In this document: in pieces, positions 32,442-42,740 of the stretch
Layout: each line of letters opens with the position of its first letter
Numbering within the stretch: position 1 is the stretch's first letter
From: Mycoavidus sp. HKI
Lineage (GTDB): Bacteria; Pseudomonadota; Gammaproteobacteria; Burkholderiales; Burkholderiaceae
Reading direction: 5' to 3'
Length of the DNA stretch: 64,000 bases
Assembly (NCBI RefSeq): GCF_020023735.2
Contig: NZ_CP076444.2
Location: forward strand, 186,001-250,000
Translations under genes and position numbers: made by a program
The notes under the pieces: model-generated
Seen by the model: only the letters and a program-made list of their open reading frames with translations
Told to the model about the DNA's origin: nothing
The model's database searches: none

Positions 32442-35105
32442 ATGAAAGCTGTCGAAATCCGCGAGAAATTTTTACGCTTCTTTGAATCGAAAAATCATAC
32501 GATTGTTCGCTCATCGAGCCTGATCCCTGCCAACGATCCAACATTATTGTTTACCAATTCTGGCATGGTGCAATTCAAGGATGTCTTTCTTGGGACTGAT
32601 GCGCGTCCCTATGTACGCGCCACCAGTGCTCAGCGCAGCCTACGCGCGGGCGGTAAACATAATGACCTAGAGAACGTTGGCTATACCGCTCGCCATCACA
32701 CTTTCTTTGAAATGCTTGGCAATTTCTCATTTGGCGATTATTTCAAGCGCGATGCGATTCATTATGCCTGGCAACTGTTAACTCAGGTTTATCAATTACC
32801 GTCAGAAAAACTTTGGGTCACGGTGTATCAAGAGGACGATGAAGCTTACGAGATTTGGGCGCAAGACATTGGTGTGCCCGCCGCGCGGATTGTGCGCATT
32901 GGCGACAACAAAGGCGCGCGTTATGCCTCTGACAATTTTTGGCAGATGGCCGATACAGGGCCGTGTGGTCCTTGCTCTGAGATTTTTTATGATCACGGTC
33001 CAGAGGTTTTCGGCGGGCCGCCAGGTTCACCGGATGAAGATGGCGATCGCTATATTGAAATCTGGAATTTGGTTTTTATGCAATTCAATCGGGATGCGCA
33101 CGGTGTGCTGACGCCACTGCCTAAACCGTGCGTTGATACAGGCATGGGGCTTGAGCGAATTGCCGCAGTTTTGCAGAAGGTGCATAGCAATTATGAAATC
33201 GATCTTTTTCAGGCATTGATTCATGCTGCAGCACGTGAAACCGGTGTGGCCGATACCAGCCATCATTCGCTTAAGGTGATTGCTGACCATATTCGTGCCT
33301 GCGCATTTTTAATTACCGATGGCGTGATTGCCGGTAACGAAGGCCGCGGTTATGTATTACGCCGGATTATTCGACGTGCGATCCGGCATGGTTATAAGCT
33401 GGGTTGCGTACAGCCCTTCTTTCATAAACTGGTGAAAGATCTGGTCGCTGAAATGGGGCCGGCGTATCCAGAGCTCGGTGCGGCCCAAGACCGGGTGACC
33501 GACCTGTTGCGCCAAGAAGAAGAGCGTTTCTTTGAGACCATCGCGAATGGCATGAGTATGCTTGAAACGGCTCTAAACGAGCTCGAAGCCACTGCTAGCA
33601 CTAAAGCCCAGGCAGGTTCAATTGTGCTATCGGGTGAAATTGCTTTTAAGCTCCATGACACCTATGGTTTTCCACTCGATTTGACCGCCGATGTGTGCCG
33701 CGAGCGTGATATACGCGTTGATGAAGCTGCTTTTGATGCGGCCATGAAGCGCCAGCGCGAACAAGCCCGGGCGGCAGGTAAATTCAATTTGTCAAATGCG
33801 CTTGAGTATCGCGGCGCTAAAACGCTTTTCAGGGGCTATCAAGAACTCAGTGTGATGGAGGCGAAGATTACCGCACTCTATGTGGATGGTGTTTTAAGTC
33901 AACGTTTGCAGGCGGGGCAACGAGGTATTGTGGTGCTTGACGCCACGCCATTTTATGCAGAGTCAGGCGGGCAAGCTGGCGACCAAGGCGAATTAACCCA
34001 AATCACTGAAATTCAGCCTGAGGGCGCGCATTTTGTAGTGATGGATACAGCAAAAATTCAGGCAGAGGTCACCGGTCACCATGGGCTGCTTGAGCGGGGC
34101 GAATTAAAATTGGGTGACGCTGTACAGGCCATCGTTGATAGTCAACGCCGCCAGCACACCATCCGTAATCATTCGGCCACCCATTTACTGCATAAGGCGC
34201 TGCGCGACGTACTCGGTAGTCACGTGCAGCAAAAGGGTTCGCTGGTTGATGCGGAGAAGACGCGCTTTGATTTTTCTCATCATGCACCGCTGAGCCATGC
34301 TGAAATTCAACGTATTGAAATGATCGTCAATGCCGAAATTTTGCGCAATGTTTCGACACAGGCGCAGTCAATGTCCTATGACGACGCACTAAAAAGTGGT
34401 GCAATGGCGTTATTTGGCGAAAAATATAGTGATCAAGTGCGGGTGCTCGATATCGGCTTTTCACGCGAATTATGTGGTGGTACGCACGTTGCTCGCACCG
34501 GCGATATTGGCCTCTTTAAGATTGTTTTTGAAGGGGGGGTTGCCGCCGGTATCAGACGCATTGAGGCAATTACTGGGGAGCAGGCGCTGCGCTTTGTGCA
34601 AGAATTGGATGAACGCATTTCTAGTGCGGCTCACTTATTAAAATCTCAGCCCGCTGAGCTTAATCAGCGCATTGGACAACTGCAAGATCATTCTAAAGCC
34701 CTTGAAAAAGAGTTGACTCAATTAAAATCAAAATTGGCGGGTTATCAGCTTGACGCACTGGCGGCGCAGGCGGTCAAAGTAGGTGAAATACATGTGTTGT
34801 CAGCACAGCTTGAGGGTGCTGATGCGCAGATCTTACGCGAAGCGGTTGACACACTAAAAGACACATTAAAAAATGCGGCGATTGTATTAGCGAGTGTTAA
34901 CAGTGGCAAAATCAGCTTAATTGCGGGTGTCACAGCACCGCTTAATGGCAAAGTTAAAGCGGGCGAGTTGGTTAATTTTGTCGCGCAGCAGGTTGGCGGA
35001 AAGGGGGGCGGACGGGCGGATATGGCGCAAGCCGGCGGCACTCATCCAGCGGCTTTGCCCGTAGCATTGACTACAGTAAAAGAGTGGATCGAACGTCAAT
35101 TATGA
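32442..35105 (+). CDS. alaS: Alanyl-tRNA synthetase
   Basis: 887 residues from the ATG at 32442 ([19 protein letters not shown]), the family start. The open frame extends back to a TTG at 32397 but adds nothing conserved. Class II catalytic core: [20 protein letters not shown] and [19 protein letters not shown]. The editing domain carries [11 protein letters not shown] and the metal-binding [13 protein letters not shown]. The C-terminal oligomerisation region ends [15 protein letters not shown]. Complete and in frame. Confidence 0.97.
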   Translation: MKAVEIREKFLRFFESKNHTIVRSSSLIPANDPTLLFTNSGMVQFKDVFLGTDARPYVRATSAQRSLRAGGKHNDLENVGYTARHHTFFEMLGNFSFGDYFKRDAIHYAWQLLTQVYQLPSEKLWVTVYQEDDEAYEIWAQDIGVPAARIVRIGDNKGARYASDNFWQMADTGPCGPCSEIFYDHGPEVFGGPPGSPDEDGDRYIEIWNLVFMQFNRDAHGVLTPLPKPCVDTGMGLERIAAVLQKVHSNYEIDLFQALIHAAARETGVADTSHHSLKVIADHIRACAFLITDGVIAGNEGRGYVLRRIIRRAIRHGYKLGCVQPFFHKLVKDLVAEMGPAYPELGAAQDRVTDLLRQEEERFFETIANGMSMLETALNELEATASTKAQAGSIVLSGEIAFKLHDTYGFPLDLTADVCRERDIRVDEAAFDAAMKRQREQARAAGKFNLSNALEYRGAKTLFRGYQELSVMEAKITALYVDGVLSQRLQAGQRGIVVLDATPFYAESGGQAGDQGELTQITEIQPEGAHFVVMDTAKIQAEVTGHHGLLERGELKLGDAVQAIVDSQRRQHTIRNHSATHLLHKALRDVLGSHVQQKGSLVDAEKTRFDFSHHAPLSHAEIQRIEMIVNAEILRNVSTQAQSMSYDDALKSGAMALFGEKYSDQVRVLDIGFSRELCGGTHVARTGDIGLFKIVFEGGVAAGIRRIEAITGEQALRFVQELDERISSAAHLLKSQPAELNQRIGQLQDHSKALEKELTQLKSKLAGYQLDALAAQAVKVGEIHVLSAQLEGADAQILREAVDTLKDTLKNAAIVLASVNSGKISLIAGVTAPLNGKVKAGELVNFVAQQVGGKGGGRADMAQAGGTHPAALPVALTTVKEWIERQL

Positions 35106-35180
35106 CTATGTTCACTTTATATTCAACCCTATTGCGACTGTTCTCAGATCTTCGAGATAAAAGTTAAACGGATCGACGCC

Positions 35181-35420
35181 ATGAAGAATTCGATGCATTT
35201 TGATAAAGAAGTTGACGCCTGTGGGTTGAACTGTCCACTGCCGATTCTGCGTGCAAAAAAAGCGCTTGCCGATATGCAAAGCGGACAGATTTTAAAAGTG
35301 CTCGCGACTGATCCGGGCGCACAGCGCGATTTTGCTGCGTTTGCGAAGCAGACCGGTAATCAAATCATTGAAGTATCAACGCAGGATGACGTTTTTACCT
35401 TATTGATGCGTCGACGTTAG
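35181..35420 (+). CDS. TusA/SirA-family sulfur carrier
   Basis: 79 residues with the family motif DACGLNCPLPILRAKKAL, in which the Cys before Pro-Leu-Pro is the persulfide-carrying residue. It continues LKVLATDPGAQRDFAAFAKQ. TusA-type proteins relay sulfur for tRNA 2-thiouridine and molybdopterin. It follows alaS by 75 bases; no other tus genes are near. Confidence 0.9.
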   Translation: MKNSMHFDKEVDACGLNCPLPILRAKKALADMQSGQILKVLATDPGAQRDFAAFAKQTGNQIIEVSTQDDVFTLLMRRR

Positions 35421-35444
35421 GTCAAATTCTGTTGGTTAGCAGCT

Positions 35445-35726
35445 TTACTGAGGGCTCGCAGGTTTTCGCTTCTTTCTCAAAGTCGGATATCCAGCCTCGA
35501 TCCTTGCTACGATCTCATGGAATAATCTCCTTGCAAACCAGAACCCTTTCATATAAGGTCGTTTAGTTAGAGGAGGACTGCGGTAGCCATCGACCTGCGT
35601 TGGTCGAAAAACTAGAAGATCAAAGCGAATGTAGAAAAGAGAAAACAGCAGAGTCTGGTTGTGTCCGAGATTATCTTCGGCAATTTCATCAATCAGTTTG
35701 GAGAGTGCGCGTGCTGCACCCATCAT
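35445..35726 (-). CDS. Hypothetical small protein, doubtful
   Basis: 93 codons opening with tandem ATG codons (MMGAARALSKLIDEIAEDNL). It is divergent from the kamA-like gene. The composition looks protein-like, with hydrophobic LLFSLFYIRFDLLVF and a basic tail, but there is no Shine-Dalgarno and I recognise no family. It may be a genuine small gene, a remnant brought in with the neighbouring gene, or chance. Confidence 0.25.
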   Translation of the reverse strand: MMGAARALSKLIDEIAEDNLGHNQTLLFSLFYIRFDLLVFRPTQVDGYRSPPLTKRPYMKGFWFARRLFHEIVARIEAGYPTLRKKRKPASPQ

Positions 35727-35761
35727 CTGAATATCATTTGACTTTTGAGGAGGAAGTTTAA

Positions 35762-37105
35762 ATGTTAGAGGCTCTTACACCACCACGTCAATTCACTTTG
35801 AGCGGCGATTTCTGGAGACAAATACCCGGATATAGCGAGGTCAGTGAGCAAGATTTTTCTGACCCTGCATGGCAAGAACGCAATAGCATCATGCGCCCCG
35901 AAAAAATCCGCGACCTTCTGCAGGGCAATGTAGCGGAGCAATTTATCCGCGATCTTTCAGAGGGACTCTCCGATTCGACGATGTCGATGAGAATTACGCC
36001 GTACATATTGTCACTGATTGACTGGAGTGCGGCGAAAAAAGATCCAATTCGTCGGCAGTTTTTGCCCCTGAAATCAGAGATGATAGCCGCTCACCCATTA
36101 CTACGGCTTGACTCGTTAAATGAGCATGGCGATCAGATTTCGGAGGGTGTGGTACATCGATATCCAGATCGAGCGTTGTTCCTGGCGACTGATAAATGTC
36201 CTGTTTACTGCCGTTTTTGCACTCGGAGTTACAGTGTCGGTGTCGATACACCAACGGTTACGAAGGATCGTAATGCACCGGTTGCAGACAGGTGGAAGTC
36301 GGCGATTGATGCGATTAGAAAGTCTGCAGCTATCGTCGATGTAGTCGTTTCTGGAGGCGATTGTTTTCGACTAAAAGCGAGCCATCTGTTGGAGTTGGGC
36401 AGTGAGTTGATCAATCTGGGAAAACTAAAACGCATTCGGTTTGCGTCGAAAGGTCTCTCCGTTTTGCCGATGAAGATCATGAATGATCGTGCTTGGACGG
36501 ATGCGCTCATTCGACTCTCAGACATGGGCCGTGCAAAAGGGGTTGAGATCTCGTTTCATACCCATATTAACCATCCACGTGAAGTGACGCACTATGTTGT
36601 GGATGCAGCGAGGTTGTTGTTTACAAATGGCGTTATGGTGCGCAACCAGTCTGTCCTGCTGCGTGGCGTCAATGACGGATTTTCTGAGATGACTCGGCTG
36701 GTCAAGCTTTTAAGTGATAATCATATACACCCCTACTATACTTACGTCTGCGATCTGGTCAGCGGTATCGAAGATATGAGAACGTCAATCGACTCTGCGC
36801 GCCATCTGGAGAAGCACGTGCGTGGGATCACGGCGGGCTACAATACTCCATTGTTCGTTGTGGATGCGCCAGGTGGCGGCGGTAAGCGTGATGTTCACAG
36901 CTACGAGGTATATGACAAAGAGACCGGTCTTTCCGTCTACGCGGCTCCTGGTGTGAGGCCGGGAAAACTATTCGTTTATCCGGATCCGCTGCACAGTCTC
37001 TCGCCGGGGATTGTAGCTGATTGGGCAAGCGACGACCGCGCGCGGGAGATGGTGCGAATGGTCGTCGAGCGCGCGAAAATGCAGGGCAGAATATCAGGAG
37101 GATAA
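35762..37105 (+). CDS. KamA-family radical SAM protein (lysine/glutamate 2,3-aminomutase-like)
   Basis: 447 residues behind a strong Shine-Dalgarno (GAGGAGG). The radical SAM cluster motif is CPVYCRFC (C-x3-C-x2-C), preceded by HRYPDRALFLATDKC. VVVSGGDCFRLK and the PLP-type tail (TAGYNTPLFVVDAPGGGGKR) match the lysine 2,3-aminomutase family, which moves an amino group from C2 to C3 using SAM and PLP. The family includes lysine and glutamate mutases and the EF-P-modifying EpmB. At this length and with this C-terminus it is closer to free amino-acid mutases than to the shorter EpmB. The substrate is unknown. It stands alone between tusA-like and galU. Confidence 0.85.
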   Translation: MLEALTPPRQFTLSGDFWRQIPGYSEVSEQDFSDPAWQERNSIMRPEKIRDLLQGNVAEQFIRDLSEGLSDSTMSMRITPYILSLIDWSAAKKDPIRRQFLPLKSEMIAAHPLLRLDSLNEHGDQISEGVVHRYPDRALFLATDKCPVYCRFCTRSYSVGVDTPTVTKDRNAPVADRWKSAIDAIRKSAAIVDVVVSGGDCFRLKASHLLELGSELINLGKLKRIRFASKGLSVLPMKIMNDRAWTDALIRLSDMGRAKGVEISFHTHINHPREVTHYVVDAARLLFTNGVMVRNQSVLLRGVNDGFSEMTRLVKLLSDNHIHPYYTYVCDLVSGIEDMRTSIDSARHLEKHVRGITAGYNTPLFVVDAPGGGGKRDVHSYEVYDKETGLSVYAAPGVRPGKLFVYPDPLHSLSPGIVADWASDDRAREMVRMVVERAKMQGRISGG

Positions 37106-37116
37106 GCCTCTTAAGC

Positions 37117-38013
37117 TCATACCGTGGAGTCTATTTCCGCTAACATTGGCATACGAGCCTGTAAATAGGCTTTAAATTCATCTTTCACTTCTGGGTGGCG
37201 TAAAGCGAATTCGACCGTTGCTTTTAGATAGCCCAATTTGCTGCCGCAATCGAAGCGTGTGCCGTTATAACGATAGGCGAGAACTTGTTCATCTTGCATC
37301 AGGGATTGAATCGCATCGGTGAGCTGCAACTCGCCGCCCGCACCTGGACGCAGTGCGCGCAGATGCTCGAAAATACGTGGTTTTAAAATATAGCGGCCAA
37401 CTACGCCAAGGTTAGAGGGAGCGTCTTCCGGCGAAGGTTTTTCGATGATGCCGGATAAATTGATGATATTGTCTTCCCATTCTCTACCTTCTATTACGCC
37501 GTACGAGCGTGACTGCTCACGCGGGATTTCTTCAACCCCAATCAATGAACTGTGATAGTGATTAAATTTTTCAACCATCTGCTTTAAGACTGGCTGTGCG
37601 CCATCTAACAAATCATCTGCAAGCAAAATAGCAAATGGGTTGTCGCCGACTAATTTTTCCGCGCATAGAATGGCATGGCCGAGGCCAAGTGCTTCTGGTT
37701 GGCGCACATAGAAACAATTAATATGAGCCGGTTTGATGCCACGCACGAGCTCAAGCAATTTTTCTTTGCCGTGTGCTTCGAGTGCCGCTTCAATCTCGTA
37801 GGATTTGTCAAAATGATCTTCAATCGCACGCTTACCACGTCCGGTAACGAAGATCATTTCAGTAATGCCAGCGGCGATGGCTTCTTCGACGGCATATTGA
37901 ATTAAAGGCTTATCGACAATCGGCAGCATCTCTTTAGGGCTGGCCTTAGTCGCAGGCAAAAAGCGCGTGCCAAGACCGGCGACTGGAAATACTGCTTTAG
38001 TGACTTTTAACAT
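37117..38013 (-). CDS. galU: UTP-glucose-1-phosphate uridylyltransferase
   Basis: 298 residues. It makes UDP-glucose from UTP and glucose 1-phosphate for envelope polysaccharides. The nucleotide-binding start KAVFPVAGLGTRFLPATKAS and KEMLPIVDKPLIQYAVEEA are diagnostic. LADDLLDGAQPVLKQM and RYILKPRIFEHLR, then FDCGSKLGYLKATVEFAL, complete the pattern. Convergent with the KamA-like gene, 11 bases apart. Complete. Confidence 0.96.
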   Translation of the reverse strand: MLKVTKAVFPVAGLGTRFLPATKASPKEMLPIVDKPLIQYAVEEAIAAGITEMIFVTGRGKRAIEDHFDKSYEIEAALEAHGKEKLLELVRGIKPAHINCFYVRQPEALGLGHAILCAEKLVGDNPFAILLADDLLDGAQPVLKQMVEKFNHYHSSLIGVEEIPREQSRSYGVIEGREWEDNIINLSGIIEKPSPEDAPSNLGVVGRYILKPRIFEHLRALRPGAGGELQLTDAIQSLMQDEQVLAYRYNGTRFDCGSKLGYLKATVEFALRHPEVKDEFKAYLQARMPMLAEIDSTV

Positions 38014-38050
38014 TATGCTGAGGTCCTTTCAGGCGATTGCGAAATAAATG

Positions 38051-40909
38051 TCAGCCGGCTAGCCGGGCGAGCTGAGTATTGAGCTTAGTGAGCATTAACT
38101 CGTATTCTGACAGCCTTTTTCGTTCGAGTTCAACCACATTCTCTGGTGCTTTTGCAACAAAGTGATTATTTTGTAGCTTAGCGTTACATTTTGCGATTTC
38201 TATCTCAATCCGCTGCATTTCCTTGGTCAGCCGTTCACGCTCAGTGGCAATATCAATCTCAACTTTTAATGCCAGTTTCAGCGTACCAACGAGGGCCACA
38301 GGGGCATCCGCTGCCATGGCGTCGAGGCTTGCCTCATCGGCGCTTAGAGTGACTTCGGATAAGCGGGCGAGGGCGCGTACATACGGCGCGAAGGCTGTCA
38401 GTAGGTGAGTATCGCCGCTGGCAAAAAGCGGTACCCGCTGGGCCGGCCCGAGGTTCATTTCACTGCGCAGATTGCGGCATGCATCGATGACGGCTTTGAG
38501 TTGTGCCGCCCATTGTTCGGCGGCTAGATCGACTTTTTCTTTTTGTGCGCGAGGATAAGGCTGCACCATGATAGAAGTCTGATTTGGCGCATTGTCGGAT
38601 GGATAATGGCCAGTCAGTGGCGCGACTTTTTGCCACAACGCTTCGGTGATGAAAGGAATAATCGGATGGGCAAGCCTTAAGATGGCCTCTAGTACGTATA
38701 ACAACGTATGTCGCGTGCTTTGCTGTTGGGCTGGGGTGCCTGTTTGCAATTGCACTTTAGCAAATTCAAGATACCAATCGCAGTATTCGTCCCAGACAAA
38801 CTTGTATAAAGTGCTCGCGATCAGATCGAAACGTAATTCAACAAAGCCCTTTTCGATTTCGCCGGTGACCTGTTGCAGTAAAGAAATGATCCAGCGATCT
38901 GCGGGCGATAGCTCGCTAGCAGAGTGCTGGCCTGCGCCATCTGCTAAATCAATGCCACAGTCTTGACCTTCACAATTCATCAACACAAAGCGCGTTGCAT
39001 TCCACAGCTTGTTACAAAAATTACGATACCCTTCGCAACGTGCTAGCGCAAAATTAATATTGCGTCCTGGCGTAGCCAGTGAGGCAAAAGTAAAGCGTAA
39101 AGCATCGGTGCCAAATGACGGAATGCCATGAGGAAATTCAGCGCGGGTTTTTTGTTCCAGGTCAGCGGCTTGTTGCGGATCCTGCAAAGAAGCTAAACGT
39201 TTGGCGATAAGCGCATCCAGTGTGATGCCATCGATTAAATCGATGGGGTCGAGTATATTGCCTTTTGACTTTGACATCTTCTGGCCGTTTGCATCACGCA
39301 CGAGGCCATGTATATACACCGTATGAAATGGCACCTGGCCGGTAAAATGCTGAGTCAACATCACCATCCGCGCGACCCAGAAGAAAATAATATCAAAGCC
39401 TGTGACCAGCACGGAGGATGGCAGAAAATGGGCTAGCTCTTTAGTTTGCTTAGGCCAGCCGTGTGCTGAGAAGGGCACTAGCGCTGACGAGAACCAGGTA
39501 TCGAGCACATCCGCATCTCGCTTGAGCGTGCCTGTATAGCCGCGCGCACGGGCCTTTTCGTGCGCCTCGTCTGCGTTGCGCGCGACATAAATTTGACCCT
39601 GCTCGTCGTACCAAGCAGGAATTTGATGGCCCCACCAAAGTTGCCGAGAAATACACCAATCCTGAATATTTTCCAGCCACTGATAATAGGTATTGGCCCA
39701 ATTTTCCGGGGTAAACTTAATTTCCCCTTTACGCACGGTATCAAGCGCAATCGCCGCCATCGATTGGCCGGGATGCAGACTGTCTGCTGGGGCTGGCTTA
39801 TTGACGGCCACAAACCATTGATCGGTGAGCATGGGTTCAATCACCGTCTGGGTCCGGTCGCCGCGTGGCACCATTAATTTGTGGGGTTTGACGGCAGCGA
39901 GTAAACCTTGGGTTTCAAGCTCGGCAACAATCAATTGACGCGCCTCGTAGCGATCAAGGCCACGCCAGCGGAGCGGAGCGTTCTCATTGATTTTAGCGTC
40001 GAGCGTTAGAATATTAATTAATGGCAGTTGGTGCCGTTGCCCGACCTGGTAGTCATTGAAATCGTGCGCCGGCGTTACTTTGACTACGCCAGTCCCAAAA
40101 GTAGGGTCTACATACTCATCCGCAATCACAGGAATTTCGCGCTCGCACAGCGGCAGTCGCACCATTTTTCCAATGAAGGCTTGATAGCGCTCGTCTTGTG
40201 GGTGAACCATCAGGGCGGCATCCCCCAGCATGGTTTCTGGGCGGGTGGTGGCGACTGTCAAATCAGCAGAGCCATCAGCAAGAGGGTAACGGATATGCCA
40301 AAGCGAGCCATCCTCTTCCGCACTGACCACTTCTAGATCAGAGACGGCAGTCCCTAATTTAGGGTCCCAATTGACTAGCTTTTTGCCGCGATAGATGAGT
40401 CCCTGTTCGTATAAGCGAACGAATACTTCGATGACGGCCTGCGACATATGCGGGCTCATCGTGAAATACTCACGACTCCAATCAATCGACGCGCCTAGAC
40501 GTTTGATTTGCTCTGTAATGATTGAGCCAGAGGTTTCCTTCCAAGCCCAAACATGCTCGATAAATGTTTCACGGCCAAGCTCATGGCGTGACAGATTTTG
40601 TTTATCGAGCTGACGTTCCACCACCAGTTGAGTTGCAATACCGGCATGATCGGTGCCAGGGACCCAGAGCGTGTTTGCGCCCTGCATCCGGTGATAACGG
40701 GCCAGACTATCCATGATTGTCTGATTAAACGCATGGCCCATATGCAATGTGCCGGTGACGTTGGGCGGCGGGAGCAGAATTGAAAAATCTTCCTGCTCAG
40801 GCAAGAACGTTGGTTGGGCGTAGCCTCTTTGTTCCCAAAGTGGCCTCCAATACGTTTCGATTGCGTGGGGTTCAAAACTTTTGGTGAGAGTGGTGTCGCT
40901 GTTATTCAT
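38051..40909 (-). CDS. valS: Valyl-tRNA synthetase
   Basis: 952 residues from the ATG at 40909 ([20 protein letters not shown]), which leaves 10 bases to the upstream gene; the open frame to 40972 would overlap it. Class I motifs: [15 protein letters not shown] (HIGH) and [11 protein letters not shown] (KMSKS). The editing domain is present ([34 protein letters not shown]). The C-terminal coiled coil ([20 protein letters not shown]) is the ValS tRNA-binding arm. Complete. Confidence 0.97.
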   Translation of the reverse strand: MNNSDTTLTKSFEPHAIETYWRPLWEQRGYAQPTFLPEQEDFSILLPPPNVTGTLHMGHAFNQTIMDSLARYHRMQGANTLWVPGTDHAGIATQLVVERQLDKQNLSRHELGRETFIEHVWAWKETSGSIITEQIKRLGASIDWSREYFTMSPHMSQAVIEVFVRLYEQGLIYRGKKLVNWDPKLGTAVSDLEVVSAEEDGSLWHIRYPLADGSADLTVATTRPETMLGDAALMVHPQDERYQAFIGKMVRLPLCEREIPVIADEYVDPTFGTGVVKVTPAHDFNDYQVGQRHQLPLINILTLDAKINENAPLRWRGLDRYEARQLIVAELETQGLLAAVKPHKLMVPRGDRTQTVIEPMLTDQWFVAVNKPAPADSLHPGQSMAAIALDTVRKGEIKFTPENWANTYYQWLENIQDWCISRQLWWGHQIPAWYDEQGQIYVARNADEAHEKARARGYTGTLKRDADVLDTWFSSALVPFSAHGWPKQTKELAHFLPSSVLVTGFDIIFFWVARMVMLTQHFTGQVPFHTVYIHGLVRDANGQKMSKSKGNILDPIDLIDGITLDALIAKRLASLQDPQQAADLEQKTRAEFPHGIPSFGTDALRFTFASLATPGRNINFALARCEGYRNFCNKLWNATRFVLMNCEGQDCGIDLADGAGQHSASELSPADRWIISLLQQVTGEIEKGFVELRFDLIASTLYKFVWDEYCDWYLEFAKVQLQTGTPAQQQSTRHTLLYVLEAILRLAHPIIPFITEALWQKVAPLTGHYPSDNAPNQTSIMVQPYPRAQKEKVDLAAEQWAAQLKAVIDACRNLRSEMNLGPAQRVPLFASGDTHLLTAFAPYVRALARLSEVTLSADEASLDAMAADAPVALVGTLKLALKVEIDIATERERLTKEMQRIEIEIAKCNAKLQNNHFVAKAPENVVELERKRLSEYELMLTKLNTQLARLAG

Positions 40910-40919
40910 TACAATTTTC

Positions 40920-41195
40920 TCAGGCATTTTCAGGCGGTACATAGCCAGATGCGGTATCGGCCCCTTCGCCAAAAAAGAATTTTTCGGTTTGTTTGATTAA
41001 ATACTGTCGCGCACGCGCATCGGCCATATTTAGACGATTTTCGTTAATCAGCATGGTTTGCTGCTTGAGCCAACTCTGCCAAGCTTCTTTCGATATATTC
41101 TGATAAATGCGTTGGCCTAATGCGCCCGGCAGAGGCGGGAAATCAAGGCCTTCAGCCTCTTTGTCAAGTTTGACACAGTGAACGATACGAGTCAT
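40920..41195 (-). CDS. Probable Fe(2+)-trafficking protein (YggX-like)
   Basis: 91 residues starting [20 protein letters not shown], with [20 protein letters not shown] and [16 protein letters not shown]. This is the YggX family, linked to iron handling and protection of Fe-S clusters from oxidation. The usual single Cys near position 7 is present. It lies directly upstream of valS on the same strand. Confidence 0.93.
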   Translation of the reverse strand: MTRIVHCVKLDKEAEGLDFPPLPGALGQRIYQNISKEAWQSWLKQQTMLINENRLNMADARARQYLIKQTEKFFFGEGADTASGYVPPENA

Positions 41196-41299
41196 GGATT
41201 TAGTCCTATTGAATAGTGATGCTCAATGAGAGGGTGTTGCTACACAATCCTCTCACAATGTATAAGATGCACATGCTTTATCAAGGAATTGCCTGTTTT

Positions 41300-42691
41300 T
41301 TAAAGCTGTTTCATGAGCACCAATGATTTACGTTGCCAGTTATAGAGGCGGCGGCGATCTTCAGGTAAATCACCAATGCTGGCTTTTCTGAAGCCACGTT
41401 TTAAAAACCAGTGTTCTGTGCGCGTGGTCAACACAAATATACGCGTGAGCCCGCGCGCGCGCGCGCGTTGCTCAATATGTTTTAGCAAACGCTCGCCATC
41501 ACCTGTCCCTTGCGCATCTGGGGCAACGCTTAGACAGGCCATTTCACCCAATTTTTCTTGCGGATACGGATACAGTGCAGCGCAGCCAAAAAGCACGCCA
41601 TCATGCTCTATGACAGAAAAATGATTAATGTCACGCTCAATTTGAGTGCGCTCGCGGCGCACCAGAGTGCCATCAAATTCAAGCGGCTCAATTAACTGTA
41701 AAATACCGCCAACATCATCGGCCATTGCTTCGCGCAGACTCTCGAGATTTCTGTCAGAGATCATCGAGCCGACGCCATCGTGAGAGAAAAGCTCAAGCAA
41801 AATGCTGCCATCAAGCGTAAACGGAATTAAATGCACACGTGTTACACCCGCTCGGCAAGCGCGGATGGCATGAGTTAGATAATTTGCCGCCTCGGCATCA
41901 AGGGTGTCTGAGGTTTGCAGTTGTTGGGCTTTATCAAGCGATAATTCGTGTTGCAATTCGCCATGCTCGACGATGCCTGGCATGGGTGTCAGATAAATCA
42001 ATTTATCCGCATGCAGTGCAATCGCGGCGGCCGAAGCCACATCTTCCATGGATAGATTAAAAGCTTGACCCGTTGGCGAAAACCCCAGTGGCGACAGTAG
42101 CACAAATTTGCAATTGGAGAGTGAGTGGTGAATCGAATCAGCATCGATCTTACGCACAATCCCGGTATGCTGAAAATCCACGCCATCTAAAATGCCGACT
42201 GGCCGGGCCGTGACGAAATTACCCGAAACCACGCTAATGCGTGCGTGGGCCATGGGCGTATTGGGCAGCCCTTGGCTGATGGCGGCCTCGATATCTAGGC
42301 GTACCTCACCGGCGGCTTCCTTAGCAGACTCAAGCGCATCTGCGTCAGTAATGCGCATGCCGTTCGAGAATGATGACTCAACCTGGTGTAACCGTAATTG
42401 CTCTTCAACCTGTGGGCGCGAGCCGTGCACGAGCACAATTTGTATACCCATTGCATGGAGGAACGCGACATCCTGAATTAAGGCGTTAAGCGCGCCTCGT
42501 TGCACGAGCTCGCCGCCAAATGCAACCACAAAGGTTTTATTGCGAAAAGCATGGATATAAGGTGCGACAGAACGTAGCCAATCAACAAAGCGGGCTTGTT
42601 GATCGGCAATTTCGAGCGCTTTTTCATGTATTTCATCACAGACTTTCTGAGGAGCCATTTTGTCGCTAGTGGGGATGCTAAAAGAATTCAT
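41300..42691 (-). CDS. argA: Amino-acid N-acetyltransferase (N-acetylglutamate synthase)
   Basis: 463 residues from the ATG at 42691 (MNSFSIPTSDK); an in-frame ATG at 42712 would add 7. First step of arginine synthesis, acetylating glutamate. The N-terminal amino-acid-kinase-like domain has KTFVVAFGGELVQRGALNAL and GIQIVLVHGSRPQVEEQL. The C-terminal GNAT domain contains MACLSVAPDAQGTGDGERLL and IFVLTTRTEHWFLKRGF. A TATAAT lies at 42698-42703 (read on the minus strand), ending only 6 bases before this ATG. Divergent from hrpA with about 50 bases between starts. Confidence 0.93.
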   Translation of the reverse strand: MNSFSIPTSDKMAPQKVCDEIHEKALEIADQQARFVDWLRSVAPYIHAFRNKTFVVAFGGELVQRGALNALIQDVAFLHAMGIQIVLVHGSRPQVEEQLRLHQVESSFSNGMRITDADALESAKEAAGEVRLDIEAAISQGLPNTPMAHARISVVSGNFVTARPVGILDGVDFQHTGIVRKIDADSIHHSLSNCKFVLLSPLGFSPTGQAFNLSMEDVASAAAIALHADKLIYLTPMPGIVEHGELQHELSLDKAQQLQTSDTLDAEAANYLTHAIRACRAGVTRVHLIPFTLDGSILLELFSHDGVGSMISDRNLESLREAMADDVGGILQLIEPLEFDGTLVRRERTQIERDINHFSVIEHDGVLFGCAALYPYPQEKLGEMACLSVAPDAQGTGDGERLLKHIEQRARARGLTRIFVLTTRTEHWFLKRGFRKASIGDLPEDRRRLYNWQRKSLVLMKQL

Positions 42692-42740
42692 TCGCAGATT
42701 ATAATGCCTCATTCATCTATTCAATTGTGGCTTGGGACTT

